Assembly: GCA_028692105.1 (NCBI GenBank)
Contig: JAQUYC010000018.1
Span: forward strand, 1 to 35,087
Source of the DNA: Eubacteriales bacterium
GTDB lineage: Bacteria > Bacillota > Clostridia > Peptostreptococcales > Anaerovoracaceae
Direction of reading: 5' to 3'
DNA: 35,087 nt
The translations under genes were made by a program, and so were the position numbers. Below are positions 1-8,643 of this stretch, one piece after another (position 1 is the stretch's first letter; each line of letters begins with the position of its first letter). Under the pieces are notes generated by a model. That model was not told the DNA's origin and did not search any database. It saw nothing but the letters and a program-made list of their open reading frames with translations.

Positions 1-167
1 CATCGACTGCAAACTCATTATATTATAATTTCATGTAAACTGCGATGGCAAAAGAGCTTGCAAAACAGACTTTACCCCTGCATCCTTGAATTCACTTTTG
101 CAGTAGAATTTACTTTTTCAATCAAGCTTTTTGAATTGCCCTGCAGAGTGCAAGTTTAATTACCCTT

Positions 168-2033
168 TTAATGACTCTTCGATGCCCATTCGATAATCTT
201 TCCCGCTACAGGTCTTGTTATGCCCGGCACCTGATACAGTTCTTCCGGTGTCGCTTCCTTGATCCTGTCAATACTTCCAAAATGAGAAAGCAATGCATTA
301 CGTCTTTTTTCACCTATGCCTTCGATCGCATCCAGTGCGGATTTCTGCAATGACTGTTTACGCAGGTTTCTGTGATAATCGATGGCAAACCGGTGAACTT
401 CCTCCTGTATGGATGCAATATATCGGTATAATACCGGATTGTCTTTCAGTTCAAGCTCCTGATCCCGGAAAATCAATCCTCTGGTCTTGTGTTTATCATT
501 TTTCACCATTCCTGCTACCGGGATATCAATCTTCATTGCGCGAAGGACCTGCTCTGCGGCGGTAACCTGCGGCTTTCCGCCATCTACAAGAATAAGATCC
601 GGCATATCTGAAAAACGCTGATCGCCCTTAATACCCCGCTTAAATCTCCTGTAAAGAATCTCCTGAAGGCTACCGAAGTCATTAGGCCCTTCAATAGTTC
701 TGATTTTAAACCGTCTGTATTCTTTTCTCAAAGGCCGGCTGCCTTTAAAAACGACCATCGCACCGACTGAGTCCACACCATTTGTATTCGATATATCATA
801 AGCCTCTACTCTCCAGCCGTTCTGAAATAGAACGGGATTTTCTAAAGTCCGCTTATCAGCAGGTGATTCGCCGATCAAGACTTTGAGTGCGGAAGAGACT
901 GCTTCTTCTTTTTCTCTTTTGATTTCAGCTTTTTCATCAAGGGTTTTCATCATCTCGAAAACATCTTGCTTTGCCATATCAAGCAAAGCCTTCTTAGCTC
1001 CTTTTTGAGGCACAGTAATTCTGACCCGGTTTCCTCTGATTTCGGAAAGCCAATCTTTCAGCAGCGTTGTATCCTCAAGCTCACTCTCTAAAAGTATTTC
1101 TTTTGGTATCATCGTCTGATCAGAATAATACTGTTTTATGAAAGCGTAGATGATTTCCTTCAAATCGTCTTCCTCCATAGCCTGCAGATGATAACTTTCC
1201 CTTCCGCTCAGCTTCCCCTGGCGAACAAAAAATAGTATAACATGAGCATTGCTTTTTCCCTTTATCCCTAAAACCACGTCCATATCACCTGCTGTCGGCA
1301 AAACTACCCTTTGTTTCTCAGTAATGGCATTTACGGCAGCTATATGATCACGGTATTCCGCAGCCTTTTCAAAATTCATTGATTCGGCTTCTTCCGTCAT
1401 CTTTCTGCTGAGATAAGTCAGGATCTTTTTATCCTTCCCGTTCAGCAATTCAATAGCATGGTTAATCGCATCCTGATATTCCTCTTTTGAAATTTGACCT
1501 GTGCATATTCCTCTGCATTGATTGATATGATAATTGAGGCACGGCTTAAAGTCCGCAGGAAATTTCAGAGAAGAACACCTCTTCAATGCAAATATACTGT
1601 TCAGCATATCGATCATCTGATTTACAGCTGTAACATCTGTATACGGTCCAAAATACTTACAGCCGTCATGCAGGATTCTTCTTGTCTTCAATATTCTTGG
1701 ATAGGATTCATTTGTGCTGATTTTAATATAAGGATAAGTTTTATCATCACGAAGCAAGACATTATATTGCGGCATATATTTCTTTATCAGGTTATTTTCT
1801 AAAATCAGGGCTTCCATTTCCGTATTCGTAGTGATGTATTCAAATTCCTCGATGTGTGAAACCATCGCACGAACCTTGGCATCCATATTTTTTGACGATT
1901 GGAAATACTGCCGTACTCTATTCTTCAGCGAAACCGCCTTGCCAACATAGATAACCTGACCTAATTTATCCTTATGCAGATAAACTCCCGGTTTATCAGG
2001 GAGCTTTTTTAGATTTTCCTTTATATCAAACAT
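168..2033 (-). CDS. uvrC: UvrABC system protein C (excinuclease subunit)
   Basis: UvrC makes the two incisions around a bulky DNA lesion after UvrA/UvrB have located it; it acts in the cytoplasm. The 621-residue length is normal for the family. Visible parts, in order: an N-terminal GIY-YIG nuclease domain (GVY near residue 17, YVGK near residue 30), a UVR motif for UvrB contact near residues 200-235 (FEKAAEYRD), a UvrC RNase H-like endonuclease region (VEAYDISNTNG near residue 413), and a C-terminal helix-hairpin-helix pair (IEGIGEKRRNALLSHFGS and VPGITRPVAGKI). It is the only gene on its side of the hydrogenase operon and is transcribed away from it. The start chosen is the ATG at the end of the open frame; the Shine-Dalgarno (AGGGA) is weak. 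Nothing convincing is seen in the 167 bases downstream. Confidence 0.97.
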   Translation of the reverse strand: MFDIKENLKKLPDKPGVYLHKDKLGQVIYVGKAVSLKNRVRQYFQSSKNMDAKVRAMVSHIEEFEYITTNTEMEALILENNLIKKYMPQYNVLLRDDKTYPYIKISTNESYPRILKTRRILHDGCKYFGPYTDVTAVNQMIDMLNSIFALKRCSSLKFPADFKPCLNYHINQCRGICTGQISKEEYQDAINHAIELLNGKDKKILTYLSRKMTEEAESMNFEKAAEYRDHIAAVNAITEKQRVVLPTAGDMDVVLGIKGKSNAHVILFFVRQGKLSGRESYHLQAMEEDDLKEIIYAFIKQYYSDQTMIPKEILLESELEDTTLLKDWLSEIRGNRVRITVPQKGAKKALLDMAKQDVFEMMKTLDEKAEIKREKEEAVSSALKVLIGESPADKRTLENPVLFQNGWRVEAYDISNTNGVDSVGAMVVFKGSRPLRKEYRRFKIRTIEGPNDFGSLQEILYRRFKRGIKGDQRFSDMPDLILVDGGKPQVTAAEQVLRAMKIDIPVAGMVKNDKHKTRGLIFRDQELELKDNPVLYRYIASIQEEVHRFAIDYHRNLRKQSLQKSALDAIEGIGEKRRNALLSHFGSIDRIKEATPEELYQVPGITRPVAGKIIEWASKSH

Positions 2034-2264
2034 CTCTTAAATCCCTATTCTTTTACTATCTCGCCCAATTTGCAAAGTAAATTGCAATACATTCATAAAG
2101 CTCTATTATTTTATCATCCTCCCATAATAGTTGCAAATACAAGATATGTCCGTGTTAAACAAATAACTCCAATTATTTTAAACCAGGGCATTGAATGGTA
2201 ATTGAGTAAAATATGTTTGCACATTTGGAGACAATTTATCAGACAGGAAAAATACATAGTTAAT

Positions 2265-2307
2265 TTTGTAACAAATTGTGTAGACAAGGTCTCTTCCTTA
2301 GTATAAT
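2265..2307 (+). promoter_or_regulatory. Probable promoter and palindrome upstream of the hydrogenase operon
   Basis: In the 336-base gap between uvrC and hydC, a perfect -10 box TATAAT lies at 2302-2307 with TAGACA at 2281-2286 as the likely -35 (15-base spacer, short). Just upstream at 2265-2275 is the odd palindrome TTTGTAACAAA. It could be an operator; redox regulators such as Rex bind TTGT...ACAA-type sites, but this one is shorter than the usual Rex consensus, so the regulator is not named. The rest of the gap is AT-rich and shows no gene. Confidence 0.5.
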
Positions 2308-2369
2308 ATTAGAACGTATGGAGTTTCTTATTGCAATAAAATGCAAGACTGAAAGGAGTAAAAGAGATA

Positions 2370-2873
2370 ATGAACAGCACCGAAACAAAAAGCTTTGGGG
2401 TATTGACCAGAGATTTAGCTCTGAAGATCGATTCGATTATTGAAAAGCACCAAAGCAATTCAACAAAGCTAATAGGCATCCTGCTTGATATTCAGGATGT
2501 CGTACCAAGGCAGTATATACCTCGTGAAGTAGCTGCCTATGTCAGCGAAAAAATGAACATACCGCTTAGTAAGACTTACGACGTTATTTCATTCTACGCT
2601 GCTCTGTCAGATGTACCACGTGCAGATTACATAATCCAGTTGTGTGATAGCGTTGTCTGCAAAGTAACTGATAACACAGTTCTCTTGAATACAATCACTA
2701 ACCTTTTGGGCATTAACGAACGAGAGGCAACAGCGGACGGCAAATACTGGCTGGAATATACCCCATGCTTTGGCGCATGCGATATTTCCCCTGCCATAAG
2801 AATCAACGGAAAAGTTTACGGCAATCTAACGACGGAAGACAGCATCAAGGCTGCTCTCAGTCAATATAAGTAG
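2370..2873 (+). CDS. hydC: NuoE/HydC-like [2Fe-2S] subunit of NAD-linked hydrogenase
   Basis: This is the thioredoxin-like [2Fe-2S] subunit (24-kDa complex I type) that passes electrons between the flavin subunit and the hydrogenase subunit. The protein has 167 residues, as usual for NuoE/HydC. The four cluster ligands are visible as a Cys92-x4-Cys97 pair and a Cys133-x3-Cys137 pair (TPCFGAC). The N-terminal helical part (LLDIQDVVPRQYIPREVAAYVSEK) matches the NuoE helical bundle. It is the first gene of a three-gene operon, 15 bases before hydB. The AAGGAG ribosome site lies 11 bases before ATG. The gene symbol follows the hydrogenase naming; nuoE would be equally descriptive. Confidence 0.92.
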   Translation: MNSTETKSFGVLTRDLALKIDSIIEKHQSNSTKLIGILLDIQDVVPRQYIPREVAAYVSEKMNIPLSKTYDVISFYAALSDVPRADYIIQLCDSVVCKVTDNTVLLNTITNLLGINEREATADGKYWLEYTPCFGACDISPAIRINGKVYGNLTTEDSIKAALSQYK

Positions 2874-2888
2874 AAGGGGGGAATTACA

Positions 2889-4145
2889 ATGTCAAAGACA
2901 GTCAGCTTTATTACCGAGAACTTCGGTAAATACGATCCTTATTCAATCGATTCTTATTTGTCAATCGGAGGCTTTACAGCTATTAAGAATGCATTGGCAA
3001 TGTCCTCCAATGACATCATAGAGATTGCAAAGAAAGCTGTCGTAAAAGGACGCGGTGGTGCGGCTTATGATACGGGCCGGAAATGGTCTCAGGCAGCATC
3101 AGTACCCGGTGACAACAAAGTCGTCATCTGCAACGCTGATGAGGGCGAACCCTGCACTTTCAAGGACAGAAATGTAATCGAAAATGACCCTTTCCGATTG
3201 CTTGAAGGTATGGTCATTGCGGGATATACTGTCGGAGCTCAAAATGGTTATATTTATCTTCGTGAAGAGTATCGTCATCTTCGCTCACTTATCCAGAATG
3301 CTATAGACCAATGCATGGAAAAAGGATATGTCGGAGATAATATTATGGGCTCTGATTTTTCTTTCCATATTCATCTTTATTCGGGTGCGGGCGCTTATGT
3401 ATGCGGAGAAGGATCTACCCTGATCGAATCCATTGAAGGTAAAAGCGGAAGACCGAGAATCAAACCTCCTTTTATCAAGGAATGCGGTTTATTCCTTCTT
3501 CCAACTCTTGTAAACAATGTTGAAACCTTAGCAATCGCAGCAGCTGTCCTTCAGCATGGGGTAGATGAATACATTAAATACGGGACACCGGAATCACCGG
3601 GAACAAAAATCATCAGCCTTGCAGGCAATGTCAAGAATCCGGGTGCTTATGAAATACCATTCGGCCTGACCTTACGTGAAATCATATATGATATAGGCGG
3701 GGGGATTCCGGATGGCCACAATCTCTTGCTGTTCCAGTTAGGCGGAGCATCCGGCAAAATAGGCCCTGCATCAATAATAGATACCCCTTATACATATGCG
3801 GACCTTGCAAAGCAAGGACTCGTTGTAGGCTCCGGCGGAGTGCTGGTCGTGGATGATAGAACGAGGGTTATCGACTTTGTCAAATCCATTCAAGATTTCT
3901 TCATTCATGAAAGCTGCGGAAAATGTACCCCATGCAGAGAGGGTAACAGACAAATCGCAAAGATAATTGACCGTTTTGTAGCTGGAAACCCAAAGCCTGA
4001 TGACTTGAATACTGCAGAACGTTTCGCAAACATCATGAGTAATTGTGCTTTCTGCGGCTTGGGCGAAACTGCGCAGAGTGCGCTGTTGACAGCCATTAAG
4101 CATTTCCCTCAGGAGTTTGATTTAGAGGAGGTAGCCGTTAAATGA
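2889..4145 (+). CDS. hydB: NuoF/HydB-like NAD- and FMN-binding hydrogenase subunit (short form)
   Basis: This is the flavin subunit that exchanges electrons with NAD(H). Seen: the NADH/FMN glycine-rich segment GRGGAAYDTGRKW, the FMN-site segment GAGAYVCGEGSTLIESIEGK, a SLBB-like middle and a C-terminal [4Fe-4S] site with Cys343, Cys346, Cys349 (ESCGKCTPC) and Cys389 (CAFCGLG). At 418 residues it is the size of complex I NuoF. HydB of the well-known electron-bifurcating enzymes is about 600 residues because it also carries an N-terminal [2Fe-2S] domain and a C-terminal two-[4Fe-4S] domain; both are absent here. It overlaps hydA by 4 bases, so translation is probably coupled. Ribosome site GGGGGG lies shortly before ATG. 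Confidence 0.93.
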   Translation: MSKTVSFITENFGKYDPYSIDSYLSIGGFTAIKNALAMSSNDIIEIAKKAVVKGRGGAAYDTGRKWSQAASVPGDNKVVICNADEGEPCTFKDRNVIENDPFRLLEGMVIAGYTVGAQNGYIYLREEYRHLRSLIQNAIDQCMEKGYVGDNIMGSDFSFHIHLYSGAGAYVCGEGSTLIESIEGKSGRPRIKPPFIKECGLFLLPTLVNNVETLAIAAAVLQHGVDEYIKYGTPESPGTKIISLAGNVKNPGAYEIPFGLTLREIIYDIGGGIPDGHNLLLFQLGGASGKIGPASIIDTPYTYADLAKQGLVVGSGGVLVVDDRTRVIDFVKSIQDFFIHESCGKCTPCREGNRQIAKIIDRFVAGNPKPDDLNTAERFANIMSNCAFCGLGETAQSALLTAIKHFPQEFDLEEVAVK

Positions 4146-5893
4146 ACATGGTTAATCTAAAAATAGATAATATTAATGTGACAGTTCCGGATGGGACTAC
4201 CATACTGGAAGCTGCAAAAAAAGTAAATGTCAACATACCTCACCTCTGCTACCACCCCGATCAGGCAGTCAAAGCCAATTGCCGTGTCTGCGTGGTTGAT
4301 GTTGCAGGCAGTAAGAAGTTGGCTCCCGCATGTTCCTCCTATGTTTATGAGGGCATGGAAGTACAAACAAATACCAAAAAAGTTCGCGATATGCAGAAAG
4401 GCATCCTTGAATTGATTCTTGCCAACCACGATCAGGATTGCCTGAAGTGCCTCCGCAGCGGAAACTGTGAGCTGCAGGCATTATGCCAGAGATTTAACAT
4501 CTCAAAGACTAATCTGGATGAGACAATAGAAGCGCTGCCTCTGGACAACACAAATCCATCTCTTGTGAGAGATACAGCTAAGTGCATAAAATGCGACCGC
4601 TGCGTTGAAGCATGTCAAAAGGTACAGGAGGTTCACGCTTTAACTCATTCACACCGGTCGGTCCATTACAATGTAGCTCCGGCTTATGAGATGCCGCTTG
4701 AGCAAACCTTCTGTGTATTATGCGGTCAGTGCTCCGCTGTATGCCCTGTAGGTGCTATAGTGGAAAAAGACGATACTGCCATGGTATGGGATGCAATTCA
4801 AGATCCTAAAAAGCATGTAATAGTACAAGTCGCTCCGGCAGTAAGAGTAGCATTAGGTGACATGTTCAATCTTCCAAAGGGTTCCATCGTTACGGGCCAA
4901 ATGGTTGCAGCACTGCGCCGATTAGGTTTTGATAAAATATTTGACACTAATTTCACAGCGGACCTGACCATCATGGAAGAAGGGAACGAACTCATTCAGC
5001 GTTTGACAAAAGGCGGTACCCTTCCGATGATTACATCCTGCTCACCGGGCTGGATCAATTTCATTGAAGGCCGTTACGATCATCTTCTGGATCACCTTTC
5101 ATCCTGTAAATCGCCGCAGCAAATGTTTGGTGCTTTATCAAAATCGTATTATGCTGACATAACCGGCATTGATCCGAAGGATATATACACTGTATCCATC
5201 ATGCCATGCACAGCAAAAAAATTCGAGGCTAAAAGGCCCGAGATGAAAACAAATGGTGTTCAGGAAGTTGATGCCGTTCTGACCACAAGAGAGCTTGGCC
5301 GTATGATCCAGTCTGCGGGTATTGATTTCGTAGGCCTGGAGGAAGATCAGTTTGACAATCCGTTTGGAATCGGAACCGGCGCAGGGGCCATCTTCGGAGC
5401 CACCGGCGGTGTTATGGAAGCTGCACTGAGAACTGCCTATGAAGTAATCACCGGCAAAGAGCTCCCGGCTCTGGAGTTCAAAGGCGTCAGAGGTCTCGAA
5501 GGTATTAAGGAATGCACAGTAGACATCGATGGTCTTGAATTAAAGGTGGCTGTTGCTCATGGCCTTGGAAATGCAAAGAAACTTCTTAAGCAGATAGACA
5601 GTGGGGAATCACCGTATGCCTTTATTGAAGTGATGGCATGTCCCGGAGGCTGCATCGGCGGCGGCGGACAGCCGATTAAATCAACCATGGATGTTAAGGC
5701 AAAGCGTATAGATGCTATCTATCATATAGACGAGGATCTCCCGCTTCGAAAGTCGCATGAGAACCCCGCAGTAAAAGAGCTTTATGAAAAGTTCCTGGGA
5801 GCGCCTCTTGGGCATAAATCTCATGAATTGCTTCACACCCATTATCATTCACGCGGCATGAAGTATAATTTCAAAGAGCTTATGAACAAGTAA
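4142..5893 (+). CDS. hydA: [FeFe]-hydrogenase catalytic subunit, NAD-linked group A type
   Basis: It catalyses reversible H2 formation at the H-cluster. Domains in order: plant-type [2Fe-2S] (Cys36, Cys47, Cys50, Cys64), His-ligated [4Fe-4S] (His96, Cys100, Cys103, Cys109), two ferredoxin-type [4Fe-4S] clusters (Cys148/151/154/158 and Cys191/194/197/201), then the H domain with the three signature motifs TSCSPGW (Cys300), MPCTAKK (Cys356) and the EVMACPGGCIGGGG motif (Cys500, Cys504). The 583 residues lack the extra C-terminal [2Fe-2S] domain found in longer HydA proteins. With hydC and hydB it forms a trimeric NADH-coupled enzyme. Whether ferredoxin is a second partner (bifurcation) cannot be told. 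The maturation genes hydE, hydF and hydG are not in this window. An in-frame ATG two codons downstream is an alternative start. Confidence 0.97.
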   Translation: MNMVNLKIDNINVTVPDGTTILEAAKKVNVNIPHLCYHPDQAVKANCRVCVVDVAGSKKLAPACSSYVYEGMEVQTNTKKVRDMQKGILELILANHDQDCLKCLRSGNCELQALCQRFNISKTNLDETIEALPLDNTNPSLVRDTAKCIKCDRCVEACQKVQEVHALTHSHRSVHYNVAPAYEMPLEQTFCVLCGQCSAVCPVGAIVEKDDTAMVWDAIQDPKKHVIVQVAPAVRVALGDMFNLPKGSIVTGQMVAALRRLGFDKIFDTNFTADLTIMEEGNELIQRLTKGGTLPMITSCSPGWINFIEGRYDHLLDHLSSCKSPQQMFGALSKSYYADITGIDPKDIYTVSIMPCTAKKFEAKRPEMKTNGVQEVDAVLTTRELGRMIQSAGIDFVGLEEDQFDNPFGIGTGAGAIFGATGGVMEAALRTAYEVITGKELPALEFKGVRGLEGIKECTVDIDGLELKVAVAHGLGNAKKLLKQIDSGESPYAFIEVMACPGGCIGGGGQPIKSTMDVKAKRIDAIYHIDEDLPLRKSHENPAVKELYEKFLGAPLGHKSHELLHTHYHSRGMKYNFKELMNK

Positions 5894-5946
5894 TAAGGGA
5901 AATAGCATCTCCTTACGTAAAACTTGACAGAACAAATTATAACAAT

Positions 5947-5988
5947 AAGAAGAAGGCAGCATTCCTTTCGGAATGCTGCCTTCTTCTT
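5947..5988. terminator. Bidirectional intrinsic terminator between hydA and dacF
   Basis: A perfect 19-bp stem (arms 5947-5965 and 5970-5988) closes a TTTC loop. The arms begin in A-rich and end in T-rich sequence, so it can stop hydA transcripts on the plus strand and dacF transcripts on the minus strand; the two genes converge here. Confidence 0.88.
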
Positions 5989-6012
5989 GTATTATATTAA
6001 TATTTTGTTCCT

Positions 6013-7371
6013 TTAGCCTCTCCAATGTTCGTCGTACCTTTTCCGGTTGTTATTATAATCGTAATTCTCGTAACGGCGTGCCCGCTCCAAGCGTCTCTGT
6101 CTCCTTTTTCGAATCTGCCGCCTCTTCAATATCACATAAGCCGCAAATAGAAGTACAATCAAAATCAGTATAGAAGCAAAAATACGTTCGATCACCTTTG
6201 CGGTATTATCGGATATCCCTATAATAGACAATACCCCGCCTTCAGCAATCTCGCTTGCCGCTATCGCATCGATGCTTCCCACCAGCGTCTCGCCCTCATA
6301 AATTTCGACAACACCTACTTTTTGTCCTGATTCCACCGGGGCACGAACCTTTTTATCCAGAATGACCTTAGTATTCGCAAGAGATGATGATGCTTCCACG
6401 GGCAAAGTCGTATAACCCGTCTCACCCGCAACTACCTCAACCCTGTTTATCGCACCGCGTTTTACCTGGATTTCGCCAAGTACCGTATCCTCATCCATGA
6501 CTTTGACACTTTTATAATTATCAAACGCATAATCCAGCAATGCTATCGAGTCAGCAAAGCGGCCCTCGTCTGTGGACTTCATCACAACAGAAATCAGCTC
6601 TGTGTCCCCGCGTTTTGCCCCTGCTATAAGACAGCCCCCTGCCTTGCTCGTATATCCTGTTTTTATACCGGTAGAGCCTTCATATTTAGCGGCACGTTGT
6701 GCACCGTTCACTGTGACCTTAGTTATTTCATCGTATATCAAACGATTTGTGTTGTATAAATATCTTGTCTCCTGCATATTGGTTGCAGGTATCACATAAC
6801 GGTATGTTGTCACAAGCTCCCTGAATTTCTCGTTTTTCATAGCTTCCTTTGCTATCATAGCAAGGTCGTAAGCGGTTGATAGATGATTATCATCGTGCAG
6901 CCCGTTTGGGTTTACAAAATTTGTATTTTTTGCGCCAAGTTCAACTGCCTTCTGATTCATCATTTCTGCAAAAGCAGGAATACTGCCCGCAATTTCTTTT
7001 CCCAGCGCTACTGCCGCATCATTGGCTGATTCTAAAAGAAGTGCGTAGAGAATCTGTTCTACTGTGACACGCTCACCTTCTAACAGATATACCCTGCTGC
7101 CCTCCGTAAAAGGAGTTTCCGCATCGATGGTCACCGTTTTGGATAGGTCCAGATTATCTAAGGCTAAAAGTGCAGTGATCACCTTAGTGGTGCTTGCAGG
7201 GTATCTTTGATCGTTCATATTTTTATCATAAAGCACCTTTCCCGTATTTGCATCTATCACTATTGCCGTTTCAGCTATAATAGCCGGAGGCTCTGTTGCT
7301 GCTAAGGATGTAATCGGTGCCAAATTAATCAATAGCAATGCCATTAAAATATATGGAATTATTTTTTTCAT
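6013..7371 (-). CDS. dacF: D-alanyl-D-alanine carboxypeptidase (PBP5/DacF family)
   Basis: A low-molecular-weight penicillin-binding protein that trims the terminal D-Ala of peptidoglycan stem peptides outside the membrane. Seen: an N-terminal signal peptide (residues 1-25), the serine peptidase motifs SxxK (Ser60-Lys63, PASTTK), SxN (Ser115-Asn117, ESAND) and KTG (Lys237, GIKTGY), then the PBP5 C-terminal beta domain. A membrane helix follows at about 398-415, then an unusual tail of about 37 residues, first Arg-rich and then Tyr/Asn-rich. The canonical family ends in an amphipathic anchor, so this true helix with a basic tail is atypical. It lies 18 bases after apgM and is probably co-transcribed with it. 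The assignment to DacF rather than DacA/DacB is by general resemblance. Confidence 0.92.
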   Translation of the reverse strand: MKKIIPYILMALLLINLAPITSLAATEPPAIIAETAIVIDANTGKVLYDKNMNDQRYPASTTKVITALLALDNLDLSKTVTIDAETPFTEGSRVYLLEGERVTVEQILYALLLESANDAAVALGKEIAGSIPAFAEMMNQKAVELGAKNTNFVNPNGLHDDNHLSTAYDLAMIAKEAMKNEKFRELVTTYRYVIPATNMQETRYLYNTNRLIYDEITKVTVNGAQRAAKYEGSTGIKTGYTSKAGGCLIAGAKRGDTELISVVMKSTDEGRFADSIALLDYAFDNYKSVKVMDEDTVLGEIQVKRGAINRVEVVAGETGYTTLPVEASSSLANTKVILDKKVRAPVESGQKVGVVEIYEGETLVGSIDAIAASEIAEGGVLSIIGISDNTAKVIERIFASILILIVLLFAAYVILKRRQIRKRRQRRLERARRYENYDYNNNRKRYDEHWRG

Positions 7372-7389
7372 TTTGTCCCCGTGTTTATA

Positions 7390-8598
7390 TTATCTGAAAA
7401 AGAAATCAGCCAGTTCAAAGCCGTTTTCAAAAAATTTCCCTGATTCCCCTGATGTTTCGTTAAATGCTCTGCTCTCATCAATTTCGGTTTCCTGATCACT
7501 TCTGTATAAAACATAGGGTACCGGTGCTGCGGAATGTGTCCTTATAGCGATTGGAGTCCTATGATCCGGAAGGATCAGTACCTTAAACGCTTCGCCGGTT
7601 GAATAGAGATATTCCAATGTTGGTCTTAAAACTTGTTCGTCAATAATTTCAAGAGACTTTATTTTTCCCGCAAGATCTCCCTGATGGGAGCATTCATCCG
7701 GAGCTTCCAAATGAAGATATACAAAGTCCTTTCCCTTTTTATATTCATCGATAGCGGCTGCAGCCTTGCCTTTGAAATTTGTATGGATGGTTCCTGTAGC
7801 ACCTTCTACGTCAACAGAATCCAATCCGGCGCACAGACCTATCCCTTTGATCAAATCGACGGCTGATATAACTGTTCCGTTGATCCCGTACTTATCATAG
7901 AAAGATGATAGATTCGGCTTTCTCCCCTGCCCCCATATCCATATGGAATTAGCAGGGTTCAATCCCTTTTTGACTCGTTCCTGATTTATCGGATGAGAGG
8001 ATAGAAGCTCATAGCTTTCTTTCATCATCCGGGTAATAAACTCAGAGCCATCACCCTTCGGCAGGAAATCTCCCACTCTCTTTGTCAAAATGTCATGAGG
8101 AGGTGTCAAATCATAATCGGTAGAACCGTTATTAACGATCAGGGCGTGTCTGTAGCTGACACCAGGATGAAAATGAATGAACTCGGTACAGAACCTTTTA
8201 TCAATAAAATCTATCAGAACCTTTGCTTCCTCACTAATTATCTCTCCTGCGCTGTGATCCGCTACTATCAGATCTTCATAATTTCCTTCTCCCTGCAGAG
8301 TCACAAGGTTCGTTCTAAAGGCAACATCCGTATCTGACATTTTTATACCCATGCTTACGGCTTCCAGCGGTGATCTCCCTGTATGATATGTCAGGGGATC
8401 ATATCCCATAACGGAAAGATTTGCAGCGTCACTGCCGGGTGCTATTCCCTTAGGTATGGTTCTGACCATGCCAACCATACCCTTTTGCGCCAACTGATTC
8501 ATATAATTTACTTTTGCCTCCTGCAGCGGAGTTATATTTCCCAACATGGCAATTTTTTCATCTCCTGCCCCGTCGGGAACTAAAATCAAATACTTCAT
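7390..8598 (-). CDS. apgM: Cofactor-independent phosphoglycerate mutase, archaeal (ApgM) type
   Basis: Interconverts 3- and 2-phosphoglycerate in glycolysis through a phosphoserine intermediate and two metal ions (alkaline-phosphatase superfamily). Seen: N-terminal metal-site segment LILVPDGAGD, the active-site serine region APGSDAANLSVMGYDP near residue 60, and C-terminal metal ligands around APDECSHQGD and LPDHRTP. The 402 residues fit the ApgM family; the common bacterial GpmI is about 510 residues. It sits between serC and dacF on the same strand. 3-phosphoglycerate is both its substrate and the branch point to serine, so the neighbourhood is metabolically coherent. The start ATG is preceded by a GAAAGGAAA ribosome site. 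Confidence 0.94.
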   Translation of the reverse strand: MKYLILVPDGAGDEKIAMLGNITPLQEAKVNYMNQLAQKGMVGMVRTIPKGIAPGSDAANLSVMGYDPLTYHTGRSPLEAVSMGIKMSDTDVAFRTNLVTLQGEGNYEDLIVADHSAGEIISEEAKVLIDFIDKRFCTEFIHFHPGVSYRHALIVNNGSTDYDLTPPHDILTKRVGDFLPKGDGSEFITRMMKESYELLSSHPINQERVKKGLNPANSIWIWGQGRKPNLSSFYDKYGINGTVISAVDLIKGIGLCAGLDSVDVEGATGTIHTNFKGKAAAAIDEYKKGKDFVYLHLEAPDECSHQGDLAGKIKSLEIIDEQVLRPTLEYLYSTGEAFKVLILPDHRTPIAIRTHSAAPVPYVLYRSDQETEIDESRAFNETSGESGKFFENGFELADFFFR

Positions 8599-8643
8599 CG
8601 CAAATTTCCTTTCTTGTCTTGCCCCGGATGATGAAAATCTTTT

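Noticed and set aside
3771-4103. Long antisense open frames opposite hydB and hydA (and similar ones opposite rdgB, pit and porA).
   Set aside because: They mirror conserved genes, lack ribosome sites and show no recognisable protein features.
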